64,000 nucleotides of DNA from Pseudomonas marginalis (lineage in GTDB: Bacteria; Pseudomonadota; Gammaproteobacteria; Pseudomonadales; Pseudomonadaceae), in the NCBI RefSeq assembly GCF_024169655.1, contig NZ_JALJWV010000001.1, positions 1,059,001-1,123,000 on the forward strand. The letters are read 5' to 3'. Below the pieces are notes generated by a model that was given only the letters and a program-made list of their open reading frames with translations, had not been told where the DNA came from and made no database searches. The position numbers and the translations under genes are program-made. This document shows positions 1 through 10,573 of this stretch, piece after piece (the first letter of the stretch is position 1; every line of letters starts with the position of its first letter).

Positions 1-2
1 GC

Positions 3-482
3 TTTTTCAGCGTGACTCACACCGGCGCGGCATTTGTGGTGGAAGCGGGCAGCGGTGAAACGCGGGTGCTGGGCACGCAGTTCGAAGTGCGCCTGCAACC
101 GGCGGGCGCGCAGGTGACGGTGTTGTCGGGGCGGGTCGGCGTCACACCGGCCAAGCAGGGGCAGCAGCAAATTCTTACGGCGGGTCAGCAAGTGGCCTAC
201 GCCGATGGCGTCGCCGAACCCTGGCACGCGGTCAACAGCGAAGCACGCCTGGCCTGGCGCGACGGCTGGCTCAACTACTACAAGGCGCCGCTGGCCGAGG
301 TGATCGAGGATCTGCAGCGTTACTACCCTGGGCGCATCCTGCTGCTCAACGACGAAGTGGGCGCCCGGCGTGTCAGTGGCAGCTTCCCGAGTAACGATCC
401 GCACGCCGTACTGAATGCGTTGCAGGCGGTGCTGGGGTTCGAGCAGCACACGGTGTTGGGACGGATGATTGTGGTGCGCTGA
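3..482 (+). CDS. FecR-family anti-sigma/sensor protein, C-terminal part
   Basis: This is the C-terminal 159 codons of a FecR-type protein. The reading frame is open to the left edge, so the start lies outside the window. FecR proteins sit in the inner membrane and relay a signal from a TonB-dependent receptor to an ECF sigma factor. The visible part has the FecR beta-domain pattern (VLGTQFEVRL, then VLSGRVGV and LTAGQQV). A C-terminal stretch follows (WRDGWLNYYKAPLAEVIEDLQRYYPG) of the kind that contacts the receptor signalling domain. Normal FecR proteins are about 320 residues, so roughly half is missing, including the cytoplasmic sigma-binding end and the membrane helix. An ECF sigma gene is expected upstream and a receptor gene nearby, but neither is in view. 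It ends one base before the convergent glutaredoxin gene. Confidence 0.85.
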   Translation, partial: FFSVTHTGAAFVVEAGSGETRVLGTQFEVRLQPAGAQVTVLSGRVGVTPAKQGQQQILTAGQQVAYADGVAEPWHAVNSEARLAWRDGWLNYYKAPLAEVIEDLQRYYPGRILLLNDEVGARRVSGSFPSNDPHAVLNALQAVLGFEQHTVLGRMIVVR

Positions 483-833
483 TTACTTCAGCGCCGCCAT
501 GATCGCGTCGGGGCTGTAATCGCGAATCAACGTGCCATTCACGTCCACAAACGGAATCCCACCACCGCCCAATGCCTCATAGGCCTTGCGCGCTGCGGCG
601 TCTTTGTCGATATCGAACGCCTGGTACGGAATACCTTTCTGGTCGAGGAAGCGGCGGATCTGTTTGCAGTAGCCACACCACTCGGTCGAATAGAGCACCA
701 CGCGCGCCGAGGCCCGCGTCTGCTCGGCGACCACCTGGGACGGGTTGAACAGCCGTTCGACCTTGCCCCAGTTCTGGATCACTACCACCACCAGCAACAC
801 CAGCAGGACTTTTTTAAAGACCCCGCCGAGCAT
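483..833 (-). CDS. Membrane-anchored glutaredoxin-like protein
   Basis: The 116-residue protein has an N-terminal hydrophobic helix (about residues 6-20, VLLVLLVVVVI) and a glutaredoxin fold. The redox motif is CGYC in the segment STEWCGYCKQIRRFL at about residues 49-63, and GGGIPFVDVNG is the usual cis-proline segment. It probably acts as a thiol-disulfide oxidoreductase tethered to the inner membrane. Which side the domain faces cannot be read from sequence. Its start codon overlaps the ndpA stop by one base (TGATG), so it is translationally coupled to ndpA. The family assignment is firm; the substrate is unknown. Confidence 0.85.
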   Translation of the reverse strand: MLGGVFKKVLLVLLVVVVIQNWGKVERLFNPSQVVAEQTRASARVVLYSTEWCGYCKQIRRFLDQKGIPYQAFDIDKDAAARKAYEALGGGGIPFVDVNGTLIRDYSPDAIMAALK

Positions 834-1837
834 CAGTTACGGCGCTTGAGCTGGTCGGTCAGTTGGGTCGGCAGGCCTTTGATGATCAGGGTGCCGGCGG
901 CTTCGTCGTACTCGATCTTGTCGCCCAGAAGGTGCGCTTCAAAACTGATCGACAGCCCCTCGGCGCGCCCGGTGAAGCGGCGGAACTGGTTGAGGGTGCG
1001 TTTGTCGGCCGGGATCTCCGGCGACAGGCCGTAGTCTTTGTTACGGATATGGTCGTAGAACGCCTTAGGCCGATCTTCATCGATCAAACCCGACAATTCT
1101 TCCAGGCCCATCGGCTCGCCGAGCTTGGCCTGGCTGCTGGCGTAGTCCACCAGGGTCTTGGTTTTTTCGCGGGCAGTTTCGTCGGGCAGGTCCTCGCTTT
1201 CAACGAAGTCGCTGAACGCCTTGAGCAGGGTGCGGGTTTCGCCTGGGCCGTCGACGCCTTCCTGGCAACCGATGAAATCGCGGAAGTATTCCGAGACTTT
1301 CTTGCCATTCTTGCCTTTGATAAACGAGATGTACTGCTTGGACTGCTTGTTGTTCTGCCACTCGGACACGTTGATCCGCGCCGCCAGGTGCAATTGGCCC
1401 AGGTCGAGGTGGCGCGATGGGGTCACGTCCAGTTCGTCGGTGACCGCCACGCCTTCGCTGTGGTGCAGCAGGGCGATGGCCAGGTAGTCGGTCATGCCTT
1501 GCTGGTAGTGGGCAAACAGCACGTGGCCGCCGGTGGACAGGTTGGACTCTTCCATCAGCTTCTGCAGGTGTTCGACGGCGGTGCGGCTGAACGTGGTGAA
1601 ATCCTGGCCACCCTCGAAATACTCCTTCAACCAGCCGCTGAACGGGTGCGCGCCCGACTCGGCATGGAAGAAACCCCAGGCCTTGCCTTGTTTGGCGTTG
1701 TAGCTCTCGTTGAGGTCGGCAAGCATGTTCTCGATCGCGGCCGACTCGGCAAGCTCGGAGTCGCGGGCGTGGAGAACTGCGGGTGTGCCGTCGGGTTTTT
1801 TGTCGATCAGGTGGACGATGCAATGACGGATCGGCAT
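833..1837 (-). CDS. ndpA: Nucleoid-associated protein NdpA/YejK
   Basis: This is a 334-residue nucleoid-associated protein of the YejK/NdpA family, found bound to bacterial DNA and presumed to help organise the chromosome. The N-terminus [17 protein letters not shown] is typical. The frame stays open upstream to 1906, but I place the start at 1837. That ATG follows a GAGAAG ribosome site and gives the usual family length, whereas the longer version would add 23 unrelated residues. It runs into the glutaredoxin gene with a one-base overlap and diverges from the HU-type gene. Two DNA-organising proteins therefore lie back to back across the same 397-bp promoter region. Confidence 0.93.
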   Translation of the reverse strand: MPIRHCIVHLIDKKPDGTPAVLHARDSELAESAAIENMLADLNESYNAKQGKAWGFFHAESGAHPFSGWLKEYFEGGQDFTTFSRTAVEHLQKLMEESNLSTGGHVLFAHYQQGMTDYLAIALLHHSEGVAVTDELDVTPSRHLDLGQLHLAARINVSEWQNNKQSKQYISFIKGKNGKKVSEYFRDFIGCQEGVDGPGETRTLLKAFSDFVESEDLPDETAREKTKTLVDYASSQAKLGEPMGLEELSGLIDEDRPKAFYDHIRNKDYGLSPEIPADKRTLNQFRRFTGRAEGLSISFEAHLLGDKIEYDEAAGTLIIKGLPTQLTDQLKRRN

Positions 1838-2234
1838 AGGCTTCTCGGCTGGTTGATAGGGGAGCGGTTGGCCTCCCCGAAAAGTCGCCCAGTGTACCGC
1901 ACCCATTGGCCAAGACGTGCTTTGAAGGTGTTTTGGAAGGCCTCCGACGGGCCATATGCCTTTTTTTCACGGTTTAGAGCGATAAAGCTGACCAAATGGG
2001 TAGGTAGAAGCGGATATTTCCCCGTCTCTGTGCTAGTTTTGCCCGGTCTTACGCCCAAGACTCGGCGTTAAGCGTGCATTCAGCACTTGTCAGGTCGAAC
2101 CAATCCCCGTTTCAAGCATCTATAACCCCGATCTCCGTGGTTATAGCCGGGGATGCCAGGCCTTGACGGTCGGGCTCGACGGCTGACACTGCACTCTGCA
2201 ATCCATATGAATTTGATAGGGAAGGAACACCACA
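1838..2234. other. Divergent intergenic region ndpA/hup with a leader hairpin
   Basis: This 397-bp stretch has no credible gene. It holds the promoters of ndpA (leftward) and the HU gene (rightward). An inverted repeat with 8-bp arms, CTATAACC and GGTTATAG, lies at 2120-2146 and may form a hairpin in the HU leader. The HU ribosome site is AAGGA at about 2222-2226. Bases 1950-2060 are AT-richer than the flanks, as expected of promoters, but I could not name -10/-35 boxes with confidence. Confidence 0.5.
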
Positions 2235-2516
2235 ATGGCTATTACTAAAGACCAACTGATCGCTGACCTGGCTGAAGCAGTAGACGCACCGAAAACCACC
2301 GTGCGCGCTCTGCTGGACCAGCTGGCTCAAATTGTTGCTGATCAGCTGGAAAACGGCGGCGAAATCACTCTGCCAGGCGTTGGCAAACTGAAAGTGACCG
2401 AGCGCCCTGCCCGTACTGGCCGTAACCCTTCGACTGGCGCTGCCATCGAAATCGCTGCCAAGAAAGTTATCAAGCTGGTTGTGGCCAAAGGCCTGACCGA
2501 CGCTGTTAACAAGTAA
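2235..2516 (+). CDS. HU family DNA-binding protein
   Basis: This is a small (93-residue) histone-like protein of the HU/IHF family. The dimer bends DNA with two beta-ribbon arms. The signature GRNPSTGAAIEIAAKKV lies at about residues 61-77 and includes the intercalating proline of the arm. The N-terminus MAITKDQLIADLAEAV is the usual helix-turn-helix body. AAGGA precedes the ATG by about 8 bases. The gene is monocistronic and ends in a strong rho-independent terminator. It is one of several HU paralogues expected in Pseudomonas, so I give no hupA or hupB symbol. Confidence 0.95.
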   Translation: MAITKDQLIADLAEAVDAPKTTVRALLDQLAQIVADQLENGGEITLPGVGKLKVTERPARTGRNPSTGAAIEIAAKKVIKLVVAKGLTDAVNK

Positions 2517-2523
2517 GACGCAG

Positions 2524-2566
2524 CAAAAAAAACCGTGCGCCGGAGCGATCCGGGCACGGTTTTTTG
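2524..2566 (+). terminator. Rho-independent terminator after the HU gene
   Basis: A run of A, then the stem ACCGTGC, the loop GCCGGAGCGATCCGG, then GCACGGT followed by TTTTTT. The A-tract and T-tract make it potentially bidirectional, so it could also serve the convergent rlmF gene. Confidence 0.9.
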
Positions 2567-2583
2567 TTGCCCGGGATTTGGGC

Positions 2584-3606
2584 TCAGTCTTTACGCGCCC
2601 AGCGCTGGCGCCACACCTGCTGCTCGGAGGGGGTCTGGAAGGTCCAGGCGACAAACCGGCTCTGCTTCTGCCCTTGGGACATTTCCACCACCTGGCTCTC
2701 CAGTACACCGGCCTTTTTCAGCGCAGTCTGGATCGCCGGCAGGTTCGAGGCTTTCGACACCAGGGTGCTGAACCACAGCACCTTGTGGGCAAAGTGCGCG
2801 CTCTCGGCGATCAATTGTGTTACGAAGCGCGCTTCACCGCCTTCACACCACAGCTCGGCCGATTGGCCGCCGAAGTTCAGCACCGGCAACTTGCGTTTTG
2901 GGTCGGCCTTGCCCAAGGCGCGCCATTTGCGTTCGCTGCCCTTGGTGGCTTCGTCCATGGACGCGTGGAACGGCGGGTTGCACATGGTCAGGTCAAAGCG
3001 CTCGCCGGGTTCCAGCAGGCCCAGCAGAATGTGCTTGGGATTGCTCTGCTGACGCAGTTGGATCGCCTTGTTCAGGCCGTTGGACTGCACGATGGCCTTG
3101 GCGGCGGCGACTGCGGTGGGGTCGACTTCCGAACCGAGGAAGTGCCAGCGGTATTCGCTGTAGCCGATCAGCGGGTAGACGCAGTTGGCGCCCATGCCGA
3201 TGTCCAGCACCTTGACCGGCGCGCCACGGGGGATTTCGCCGTCATTGACGCTGGCCAGCAGGTCGGCGAGGAAGTGTACATAGTCGGCACGCCCCGGCAC
3301 CGGCGGGCACAGGTAATCCGCCGGGATGTCCCAATGCTGCACGCCATAGAAGGACTTCAACAGCGCCCGGTTGAACACGCGCACGGCGTCCGGGCTGGCG
3401 AAGTCGATGCTTTCCTTGCCGTAAGGGTTGATGATCACGAATTGCGCCAGTTCCGGCGTGGTCTTGATCAGCGCCGGGAAGTCGTAACGGCCCTGGTGGC
3501 GGTTGCGTGGGTGCAGGCTGGCCTCTTTACGCGGCACGACGGGTTTGGCCGTGGCGGCGGTTTTAGGCTTCTTGCGCGAAGGTTTCGGTGTGCTGGGGGC
3601 GGTCAT
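2584..3606 (-). CDS. rlmF: 23S rRNA (adenine1618-N6)-methyltransferase
   Basis: This 340-residue enzyme of the YbiN/RlmF family transfers a methyl group from S-adenosylmethionine to N6 of A1618 in 23S rRNA. A basic, disordered N-terminus (residues 1-30, rich in Lys, Pro and Ala) is followed by the conserved [13 protein letters not shown]. The SAM-binding motif DIGMGAN is at about 135-141, and the N6-adenine methylase motif NPPF is at 210-213. It is a single gene between the convergent HU gene and valS. A REP palindrome and the valS terminator separate it from valS. Confidence 0.93.
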   Translation of the reverse strand: MTAPSTPKPSRKKPKTAATAKPVVPRKEASLHPRNRHQGRYDFPALIKTTPELAQFVIINPYGKESIDFASPDAVRVFNRALLKSFYGVQHWDIPADYLCPPVPGRADYVHFLADLLASVNDGEIPRGAPVKVLDIGMGANCVYPLIGYSEYRWHFLGSEVDPTAVAAAKAIVQSNGLNKAIQLRQQSNPKHILLGLLEPGERFDLTMCNPPFHASMDEATKGSERKWRALGKADPKRKLPVLNFGGQSAELWCEGGEARFVTQLIAESAHFAHKVLWFSTLVSKASNLPAIQTALKKAGVLESQVVEMSQGQKQSRFVAWTFQTPSEQQVWRQRWARKD

Positions 3607-3670
3607 GATGATTCTGGTGTTGGCTCAAAGTGGTGGGCATTGTCACACATCCTGAGGTCAACTCGATCAA

Positions 3671-3702
3671 ATGTGGGAAGGGGGCAAGCCCCCTCCCACA
3701 TT
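3671..3702. repeat. Single REP palindrome (GGGGGCAAGCCCCC type)
   Basis: An imperfect palindrome with outer arms ATGTGGGA and TCCCACAT around a GGGGGCAAGCCCCC core. It is a solitary REP rather than a paired REPIN, and lies between rlmF and valS. The same family recurs at 16216, 17854, 19911 and 30993. Confidence 0.8.
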
Positions 3703-3717
3703 GATCGGGTTTGCAAA

Positions 3718-3752
3718 GGAAAAAAAAGAGACCCGAAGGTCTCTTTTTTTTA
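3718..3752 (-). terminator. Rho-independent terminator of valS
   Basis: An A-tract, then AGAGACC, the short loop CGAA, GGTCTCT and a long T-tract. It is symmetric, hence potentially bidirectional. It lies immediately downstream of the valS stop. Confidence 0.9.
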
Positions 3753-3764
3753 CACGGCTAGCCC

Positions 3765-6611
3765 TTACAGGCTGGAAATCCGCGCATGTTGCTCCGCCAG
3801 CTTGCCCAGGGCCTGTTCAGCCTCGGCCAGTTTGGCGCGTTCCTTGTCGATCACTTCAGCCGGTGCCTTGTCGACGAATGCCGCGTTGGACAGCTTGCCG
3901 CCGACCCGCTGCACTTCGCCTTGCAGGCGCAGGATTTCCTTGTCGAGACGGGCCAGTTCCGCGCCCTTGTCGATCAGGCCGGCCATCGGCACCAGCACTT
4001 CCATGTCGCCGACCAGCGCGGTCGCCGACAGTGGCGCTTCGGCGCCAGCCGCCAACACGGTGATCGACTCCAGCTTGGCCAGCTTCTTGAGCAGCGCATC
4101 GTTCTCGGTGAGGCGACGCTGGTCCTCGGCGCTGGCGTTCTTCACGAATACCGCCAGTGGCTTGCCCGGGCCGATGTTCATCTCGGCGCGGATGTTGCGC
4201 GTGCCGAGCATCAGGCTCTTGAGCCATTCGATATCGCTTTCGGCAGCCTCATCGATGCGGGCTTCGTTGGCCACTGGCCAAGGTTGCAGCATGATGGTCT
4301 TGCCTTGGACACCGGCCAGCGGCGCGAGGCGCTGCCAGATTTCTTCGGTGATGAACGGCATGAATGGGTGCGCCAGGCGCAGCGCCACTTCGAGTACGCG
4401 CACCAGGGTGCGACGGGTGCCGCGCTGGCGTTCGACCGGCGCGTTTTCGTCCCACAGCACTGGCTTGGACAGTTCCAGGTACCAGTCGCAATACTGGTTC
4501 CAGATGAACTCGTACAAGGCTTGTGCGGCCAGGTCGAAACGGAACTGGTCGAGTTGGCGGGTCACTTCGGCTTCGGTGCGCTGCAACTGCGAGATGATCC
4601 AGCGGTCGGCCAGGGACAGTTCGACGGCTTCACCGTTCTGCCCGCAGTCTTCGCCTTTATCCAGCACGTAGCGCGCCGCGTTCCAGATCTTGTTGCAGAA
4701 GTTGCGATAGCCTTCGACGCGGCCCATGTCGAACTTGATGTCGCGACCGGTGGACGCCAGCGAGCAGAAGGTAAAGCGCAGGGCGTCGGTGCCGTAGCTG
4801 GCGATGCCGTCGGCGAACTCGTCGCGGGTCTGCTTCTCGATCTTTTTCGCCAGTTTCGGCTGCATCAAGCCCGAGGTGCGTTTCTGCACCAGGGATTCCA
4901 GGTCGATGCCGTCGATGATGTCCAGCGGATCAAGGACGTTGCCCTTGGACTTGGACATCTTCTGGCCCTGGCCATCGCGCACCAGGCCGTGGACGTACAC
5001 GGTCTTGAACGGCACCTGCGGGGTACCGTCCTCGTTCTTCATCAGGTGCATGGTCATCATGATCATCCGGGCGACCCAGAAGAAAATGATGTCGAAGCCG
5101 GTGACCAGTACGTCGGTGGAGTGGAATTTCTTCAGGAATTCGGTCTGCTGCGGCCAGCCCAGGGTCGAGAAGGTCCACAGGCCCGAGCTGAACCAGGTGT
5201 CCAGTACGTCGTTGTCCTGTTGCAAGGCTACGTCCGGGCCGAGGTTGTGCTTGGCGCGCACTTCGGCTTCGTCGCGGCCGACGTAGACCTTGCCCGACTC
5301 GTCATACCAGGCCGGAATGCGGTGGCCCCACCACAACTGACGGCTGATGCACCAGTCCTGGATGTCGCGCATCCACGAGAAGTACATGTTTTCGTATTGC
5401 TTGGGCACGAACTGGATACGGCCATCTTCCACGGCAGCAATCGCCGGCTCGGCCAGCGGTTTGGTAGACACGTACCACTGGTCGGTCAGCCAAGGCTCGA
5501 TGATAGTGCCGGAGCGGTCGCCCTTCGGCACTTTCAGGTTGTGGTCGTCGACGCTGACCAGCAGGCCGGCGGCGTCGAAGGCGGCAACGATCTGCTTGCG
5601 CGCTTCGAAACGGTCGAGGCCGGCGTATTCGGCCGGGATCTTGCCGTCGATGCTCTCGTTCAGCGTGCCGTCGAGGTTGAACACCTGGCAGGCCGGCAGC
5701 ACGGCGGCATTCTTGTCGAAGATGTTCATCAGCGGCAGGTTGTGGCGCTTGCCGACTTCGTAGTCGTTGAAGTCGTGGGCCGGGGTGATTTTCACGCAGC
5801 CGGTGCCGAATTCAGGGTCGCAATAGTCGTCGGCGATGATCGGGATGCGCCGGCCAACCAGCGGCAGTTCGACGAACTTGCCGATCAGGGCCTGGTAGCG
5901 CTCATCGTTCGGGTTAACGGCCACGGCGGCATCGCCGAGCATGGTTTCCGGACGGGTAGTGGCGACGATCAGGTAGTCGTTGCCTTCAGCGGTCTTGGCG
6001 CCATCGGCCAGCGGGTACTTGAGGTTCCACAGGAAGCCTTTCTCGTCGTGGTTTTCCACTTCGAGGTCGGAAATTGCCGTGTGCAACTTGGTGTCCCAGT
6101 TGACCAGGCGCTTGCCGCGGTAGATCAGGCCGTCTTCATGCAGGCGCACGAAGGCTTCTTTCACGGCTTCCGACAGACCGTCGTCCATGGTGAAGCGCTC
6201 GCGGCTCCAGTCGACGGACGAGCCCAGGCGACGGATCTGACGGCTGATGTTGCCGCCGGACTGATCCTTCCATTCCCAGACTTTTTCCAGGAATTTCTCG
6301 CGGCCCAGGTCGTGACGGCTCTGGCCGGTGGCTTCGAGTTGGCGTTCCACCAGCATCTGCGTGGCGATACCGGCGTGGTCGGTGCCCGGTTGCCACAAGG
6401 TGTTGCGGCCCTGCATGCGACGGAAACGGATCAACGCATCCATGATCGCATTGTTGAAGCCATGGCCCATGTGCAGGCTGCCAGTGACGTTCGGTGGCGG
6501 AATCATGATGGTGTAGGAATCGCCCGCGCCTTGCGGAGCGAAATAATTCTCGGACTCCCAGGTCTGGTACCAGGAAGTTTCAATAGCGTGCGGCTGGTAG
6601 GTCTTATCCAT
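3765..6611 (-). CDS. valS: Valyl-tRNA synthetase
   Basis: This class Ia aminoacyl-tRNA synthetase charges tRNA-Val and edits threonine mischarging. The protein is 948 residues. The HIGH-type motif appears as [12 protein letters not shown] near residues 38-50 and the KMSKS loop as QKMSKSKGN near 550. Between them lies the large CP1 editing insert. The C-terminus is a coiled coil ([17 protein letters not shown] onward), as in bacterial ValRS. I start at the ATG at 6611 ([15 protein letters not shown]) rather than the upstream ATG at 6635, because the extra eight residues are not family-like. It lies downstream of holC and the small 6786 gene on the same strand, with a REPIN in the gap. Confidence 0.97.
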   Translation of the reverse strand: MDKTYQPHAIETSWYQTWESENYFAPQGAGDSYTIMIPPPNVTGSLHMGHGFNNAIMDALIRFRRMQGRNTLWQPGTDHAGIATQMLVERQLEATGQSRHDLGREKFLEKVWEWKDQSGGNISRQIRRLGSSVDWSRERFTMDDGLSEAVKEAFVRLHEDGLIYRGKRLVNWDTKLHTAISDLEVENHDEKGFLWNLKYPLADGAKTAEGNDYLIVATTRPETMLGDAAVAVNPNDERYQALIGKFVELPLVGRRIPIIADDYCDPEFGTGCVKITPAHDFNDYEVGKRHNLPLMNIFDKNAAVLPACQVFNLDGTLNESIDGKIPAEYAGLDRFEARKQIVAAFDAAGLLVSVDDHNLKVPKGDRSGTIIEPWLTDQWYVSTKPLAEPAIAAVEDGRIQFVPKQYENMYFSWMRDIQDWCISRQLWWGHRIPAWYDESGKVYVGRDEAEVRAKHNLGPDVALQQDNDVLDTWFSSGLWTFSTLGWPQQTEFLKKFHSTDVLVTGFDIIFFWVARMIMMTMHLMKNEDGTPQVPFKTVYVHGLVRDGQGQKMSKSKGNVLDPLDIIDGIDLESLVQKRTSGLMQPKLAKKIEKQTRDEFADGIASYGTDALRFTFCSLASTGRDIKFDMGRVEGYRNFCNKIWNAARYVLDKGEDCGQNGEAVELSLADRWIISQLQRTEAEVTRQLDQFRFDLAAQALYEFIWNQYCDWYLELSKPVLWDENAPVERQRGTRRTLVRVLEVALRLAHPFMPFITEEIWQRLAPLAGVQGKTIMLQPWPVANEARIDEAAESDIEWLKSLMLGTRNIRAEMNIGPGKPLAVFVKNASAEDQRRLTENDALLKKLAKLESITVLAAGAEAPLSATALVGDMEVLVPMAGLIDKGAELARLDKEILRLQGEVQRVGGKLSNAAFVDKAPAEVIDKERAKLAEAEQALGKLAEQHARISSL

Positions 6612-6680
6612 GCGCGGCGGGACCCTAGTTGGCATTAATTCAGGAAAGCCGACAAGTATAACGGGGGATAGGGGCGAGGG

Positions 6681-6778
6681 GTAGGAGCGAGCTTGCTCGC
6701 GAAAACCTGAAGGGCCGCGCGTTCATTCAGGATGTCCGCGCCATCATTGACGTTTTTCGCGAGCAAGCTCGCTCCTAC
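6681..6778. repeat. REPIN (TAGGAGCGAGCTTGCTCGCGAA type)
   Basis: Two inverted REP units (GTAGGAGCGAGCTTGCTCGC and its complement) flank a spacer resembling those of the copies at 28711 and 32172 (motif around TTCATTCAGGATGTCCGCG). Shared arms plus shared spacer indicate a mobile REPIN unit rather than independent hairpins. It lies between the holC operon and valS. Confidence 0.85.
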
Positions 6779-6785
6779 AGGGGCG

Positions 6786-7193
6786 CTAATTCTGGTATTG
6801 ACTGAGTAACCGCTCCATCCGCGCATCCATCCGGCGCTTGATCTCGGTTTCGATATGCGGGGCGAAGTCGTCGATCACGTCCTGCATGATCAATTGCGCG
6901 GCGGCGCGCAGTTCGTTGTCCAGGTGCAGCAGCAAGGCATCCGGGGTCTTTTCGGCAGGCGCTGCAGCGGGCGCCGCTTCGACAACCGGGGTGGCCGGGG
7001 CAGGTGGCGGTTCGAGCGGCTCAACCGGCTTGGCGCCGACCATGTCGAACAGCAGGGGAATCTGCACGTCGCCATTGACGGTTTCCGTCAGCAGCGGCGG
7101 TTGGAGGTTGTCATCACCCAGTAACTGACGGATCGACTCCAGGTCGTCCAACAGGTGGTCGTCTTTTTTTATCGTATTCGGGGTGTCCATCAT
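6786..7193 (-). CDS. Hypothetical protein encoded between holC and valS
   Basis: A 135-residue protein of unknown function, conserved at this position in Pseudomonas as far as I recall. It starts MMDTPNTIKKDDHLLDDLESIRQLLGDD. A Pro/Ala-rich linker covers about residues 58-85. The C-terminal helix, RAAAQLIMQDVIDDFAPHIETEIKRRMDARMERLLSQYQN, looks like an amphipathic or coiled region. The frame runs upstream into holC, but the ATG at 7193, five bases before the holC stop at 7198 on the minus strand, is the natural coupled start. The position suggests a link to DNA polymerase III chi, but nothing in the sequence proves one. Confidence 0.7.
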   Translation of the reverse strand: MMDTPNTIKKDDHLLDDLESIRQLLGDDNLQPPLLTETVNGDVQIPLLFDMVGAKPVEPLEPPPAPATPVVEAAPAAAPAEKTPDALLLHLDNELRAAAQLIMQDVIDDFAPHIETEIKRRMDARMERLLSQYQN

Positions 7194-7197
7194 GCAC

Positions 7198-7626
7198 TCA
7201 AAGTCGTTGTAGCCGGTGATCCTGCAAAGGATAGCCCTGTTCGCGATAGAAACGGAAACTCTCCCGCGCGGCCTGACGAATAGCCGGATCTTCCACCACC
7301 ACTTCGGCCACACGGGCGAACGCCTTGGCAAAGGCCGGGACTTTCAGGTCGAGGTTGACCAGCAGGTCATGGTGATCGCCGCAGCTGTCGCCCACACCCA
7401 GGACCACCTGGCCTTCGGGTTCAGCTTCTGCGGGGCCGTGGGGTACGAAACTTTCGCCCTTGAAGCGCCACAGGCGGGCGTCGAGCTCGTCGCGCTGAGC
7501 GGCATCGCTGCAATGCAGGTAGATGCGGTGGCCCATGCGCCAGGCTTTTTCGGTGAGTTTGCAGGCAAAGTCCAGGCGCGCGAGCGGGTCGGCGCTGGGC
7601 AATATATAGAAGTCGACTTGGGTCAT
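7198..7626 (-). CDS. holC: DNA polymerase III subunit chi
   Basis: The 142-residue chi subunit of the polymerase III clamp-loader complex, which links the loader to SSB on the lagging strand. It begins MTQVDFYILPSADPLARLDFACKLTEKAW, and the segment GHRIYLHCSDAAQRDELDARLW is typical of the family. The order pepA-holC-small gene-valS on one strand matches other Pseudomonas genomes. The 52-bp gap to pepA suggests one transcript. Confidence 0.93.
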   Translation of the reverse strand: MTQVDFYILPSADPLARLDFACKLTEKAWRMGHRIYLHCSDAAQRDELDARLWRFKGESFVPHGPAEAEPEGQVVLGVGDSCGDHHDLLVNLDLKVPAFAKAFARVAEVVVEDPAIRQAARESFRFYREQGYPLQDHRLQRL

Positions 7627-7678
7627 TGCGGTTCCTGGAGCCCGAGGCGGCTGTAGCGCCGCCCCGGGGTCACGGTTT

Positions 7679-9220
<1,542 letters not shown>

Positions 9221-9454
9221 TTAAAGCCTGGCAGCCGTGTAAACCGCCAGCGACAAAGCCCGCAGTTTGAACCTCGCTGGCGGAGCCTGACAACCCTTGC
9301 CGCACGCTTTGTGTACGCGCATGAGTAAGCTCCGTGACAGGCGCGGTCAATCACAGGATAATGCGCCATCTTTTTAGCCGGCCTGTTTAAACGGGCCGAC
9401 TCGTTATGCTTGCTTGTTTGGCCGCCTTAGCCTGACAACCCTGGAGTGTCTGGT

Positions 9455-10573
9455 TTGATCGTCTTCCGTTATCTGTCCCGCGAAGTCCTGTTGACCCTGA
9501 GTGCCGTGAGCGCGGTATTGCTGGTCATCATCATGAGTGGTCGTTTCGTCAAATACCTGGCTCAGGCTGCTTCCGGTGCTCTGGACCCCGGTTCACTGTT
9601 CCTGATCATGGGCTTTCGTCTGCCGGGCTTTTTGCAACTGATCCTGCCGTTGGGCCTGTTCCTCGGGATTCTGCTGGCCTATGGCCGGCTGTACCTTGAA
9701 AGCGAAATGACCGTGCTCTCGGCCACCGGCATGAGCCAGCAACGCCTGCTGGGCATGACCATGATCCCGGCCGCCGGCGTGGCGCTGATCGTCGCCTGGC
9801 TGAGCCTGAGCCTGGCCCCCCAGGGCGCCATGCAGTTCGAACTGGTGCTGAACAAACAGGACGCCATGACCGAGTTCGACACCCTCGAACCGGGCCGCTT
9901 CCAGGCACTCAGTGACGGTACGCGGGTGACCTACACCGAAACCCTCACTGACGACCGCGCCAACCTCGGCGGGGTGTTCATCTCCGAGAAACGCCTGGGG
10001 CAGGACAAGAAAGACCGTGGCATCTCCGTCCTGGTCGCCGATTCCGGGCGCCAGGAAGTGCGCCCCGACGGCAGCCGCTACCTGATCCTGGAAAACGGCT
10101 ATCGCTATGACGGCAGCCCCGGCCAGGCCGATTACCGCGCCATCAAGTACGACACCTATGGCGTGATGCTCGCCCGCCCGGACATCAGCAACGAGGTCAC
10201 CGACCGCGATGCGATCCCGACCCAGGCGCTGTTGGGCAGCACGGAGTTGCGCTCCATCGCCGAGCTGCAATGGCGTATTTCCCTGCCGTTGCTGGTGTTC
10301 ATCGTGACCCTGATGGCCGTGCCGCTGTCCCGCGTCAACCCGCGCCAGGGCCGCTTCCTCAAGCTGCTGCCGGCGATCCTGCTGTACATGGCCTACCTGA
10401 CCATCCTGATCTCCGCCCGCGGCTCCCTGGAAAAGGGCAAGCTGTCACCGACGCTGGGCCTGTGGTGGGTACACGGGATCTTCCTGATGATCGGCCTCGG
10501 GCTGCTCTATTGGGAACCTATCCGTCTGAAAATGAAGAGCCGTCTTGGCCAGAAGGAGTTGGCTCGTGGCTAA
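9455..10573 (+). CDS. lptF: LPS export ABC transporter permease LptF
   Basis: LptF is one of the two inner-membrane permeases of the LptB2FG complex, which extracts lipopolysaccharide and passes it to the LptC-A-DE bridge. The 372-residue protein has N-terminal membrane helices (residues 12-34 and onward), a periplasmic beta-jellyroll in the middle and three C-terminal helices. I choose a TTG start at 9455 (MIVFRYLSREVLLTL). GGAG at 9443-9446 is eight bases upstream of it, whereas the in-frame GTG at 9446 would overlap that ribosome site. It overlaps lptG by eight bases. Confidence 0.93.
   Translation: MIVFRYLSREVLLTLSAVSAVLLVIIMSGRFVKYLAQAASGALDPGSLFLIMGFRLPGFLQLILPLGLFLGILLAYGRLYLESEMTVLSATGMSQQRLLGMTMIPAAGVALIVAWLSLSLAPQGAMQFELVLNKQDAMTEFDTLEPGRFQALSDGTRVTYTETLTDDRANLGGVFISEKRLGQDKKDRGISVLVADSGRQEVRPDGSRYLILENGYRYDGSPGQADYRAIKYDTYGVMLARPDISNEVTDRDAIPTQALLGSTELRSIAELQWRISLPLLVFIVTLMAVPLSRVNPRQGRFLKLLPAILLYMAYLTILISARGSLEKGKLSPTLGLWWVHGIFLMIGLGLLYWEPIRLKMKSRLGQKELARG

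Noticed and set aside
2578..4671. 697-codon open frame on the + strand
   Set aside because: Spans rlmF, a terminator, a REP and part of valS in antisense; cannot be one gene.
3786..6638. 950-codon open frame on the + strand
   Set aside because: Lies wholly opposite valS; no ribosome site or family features; a high-GC antisense artefact.
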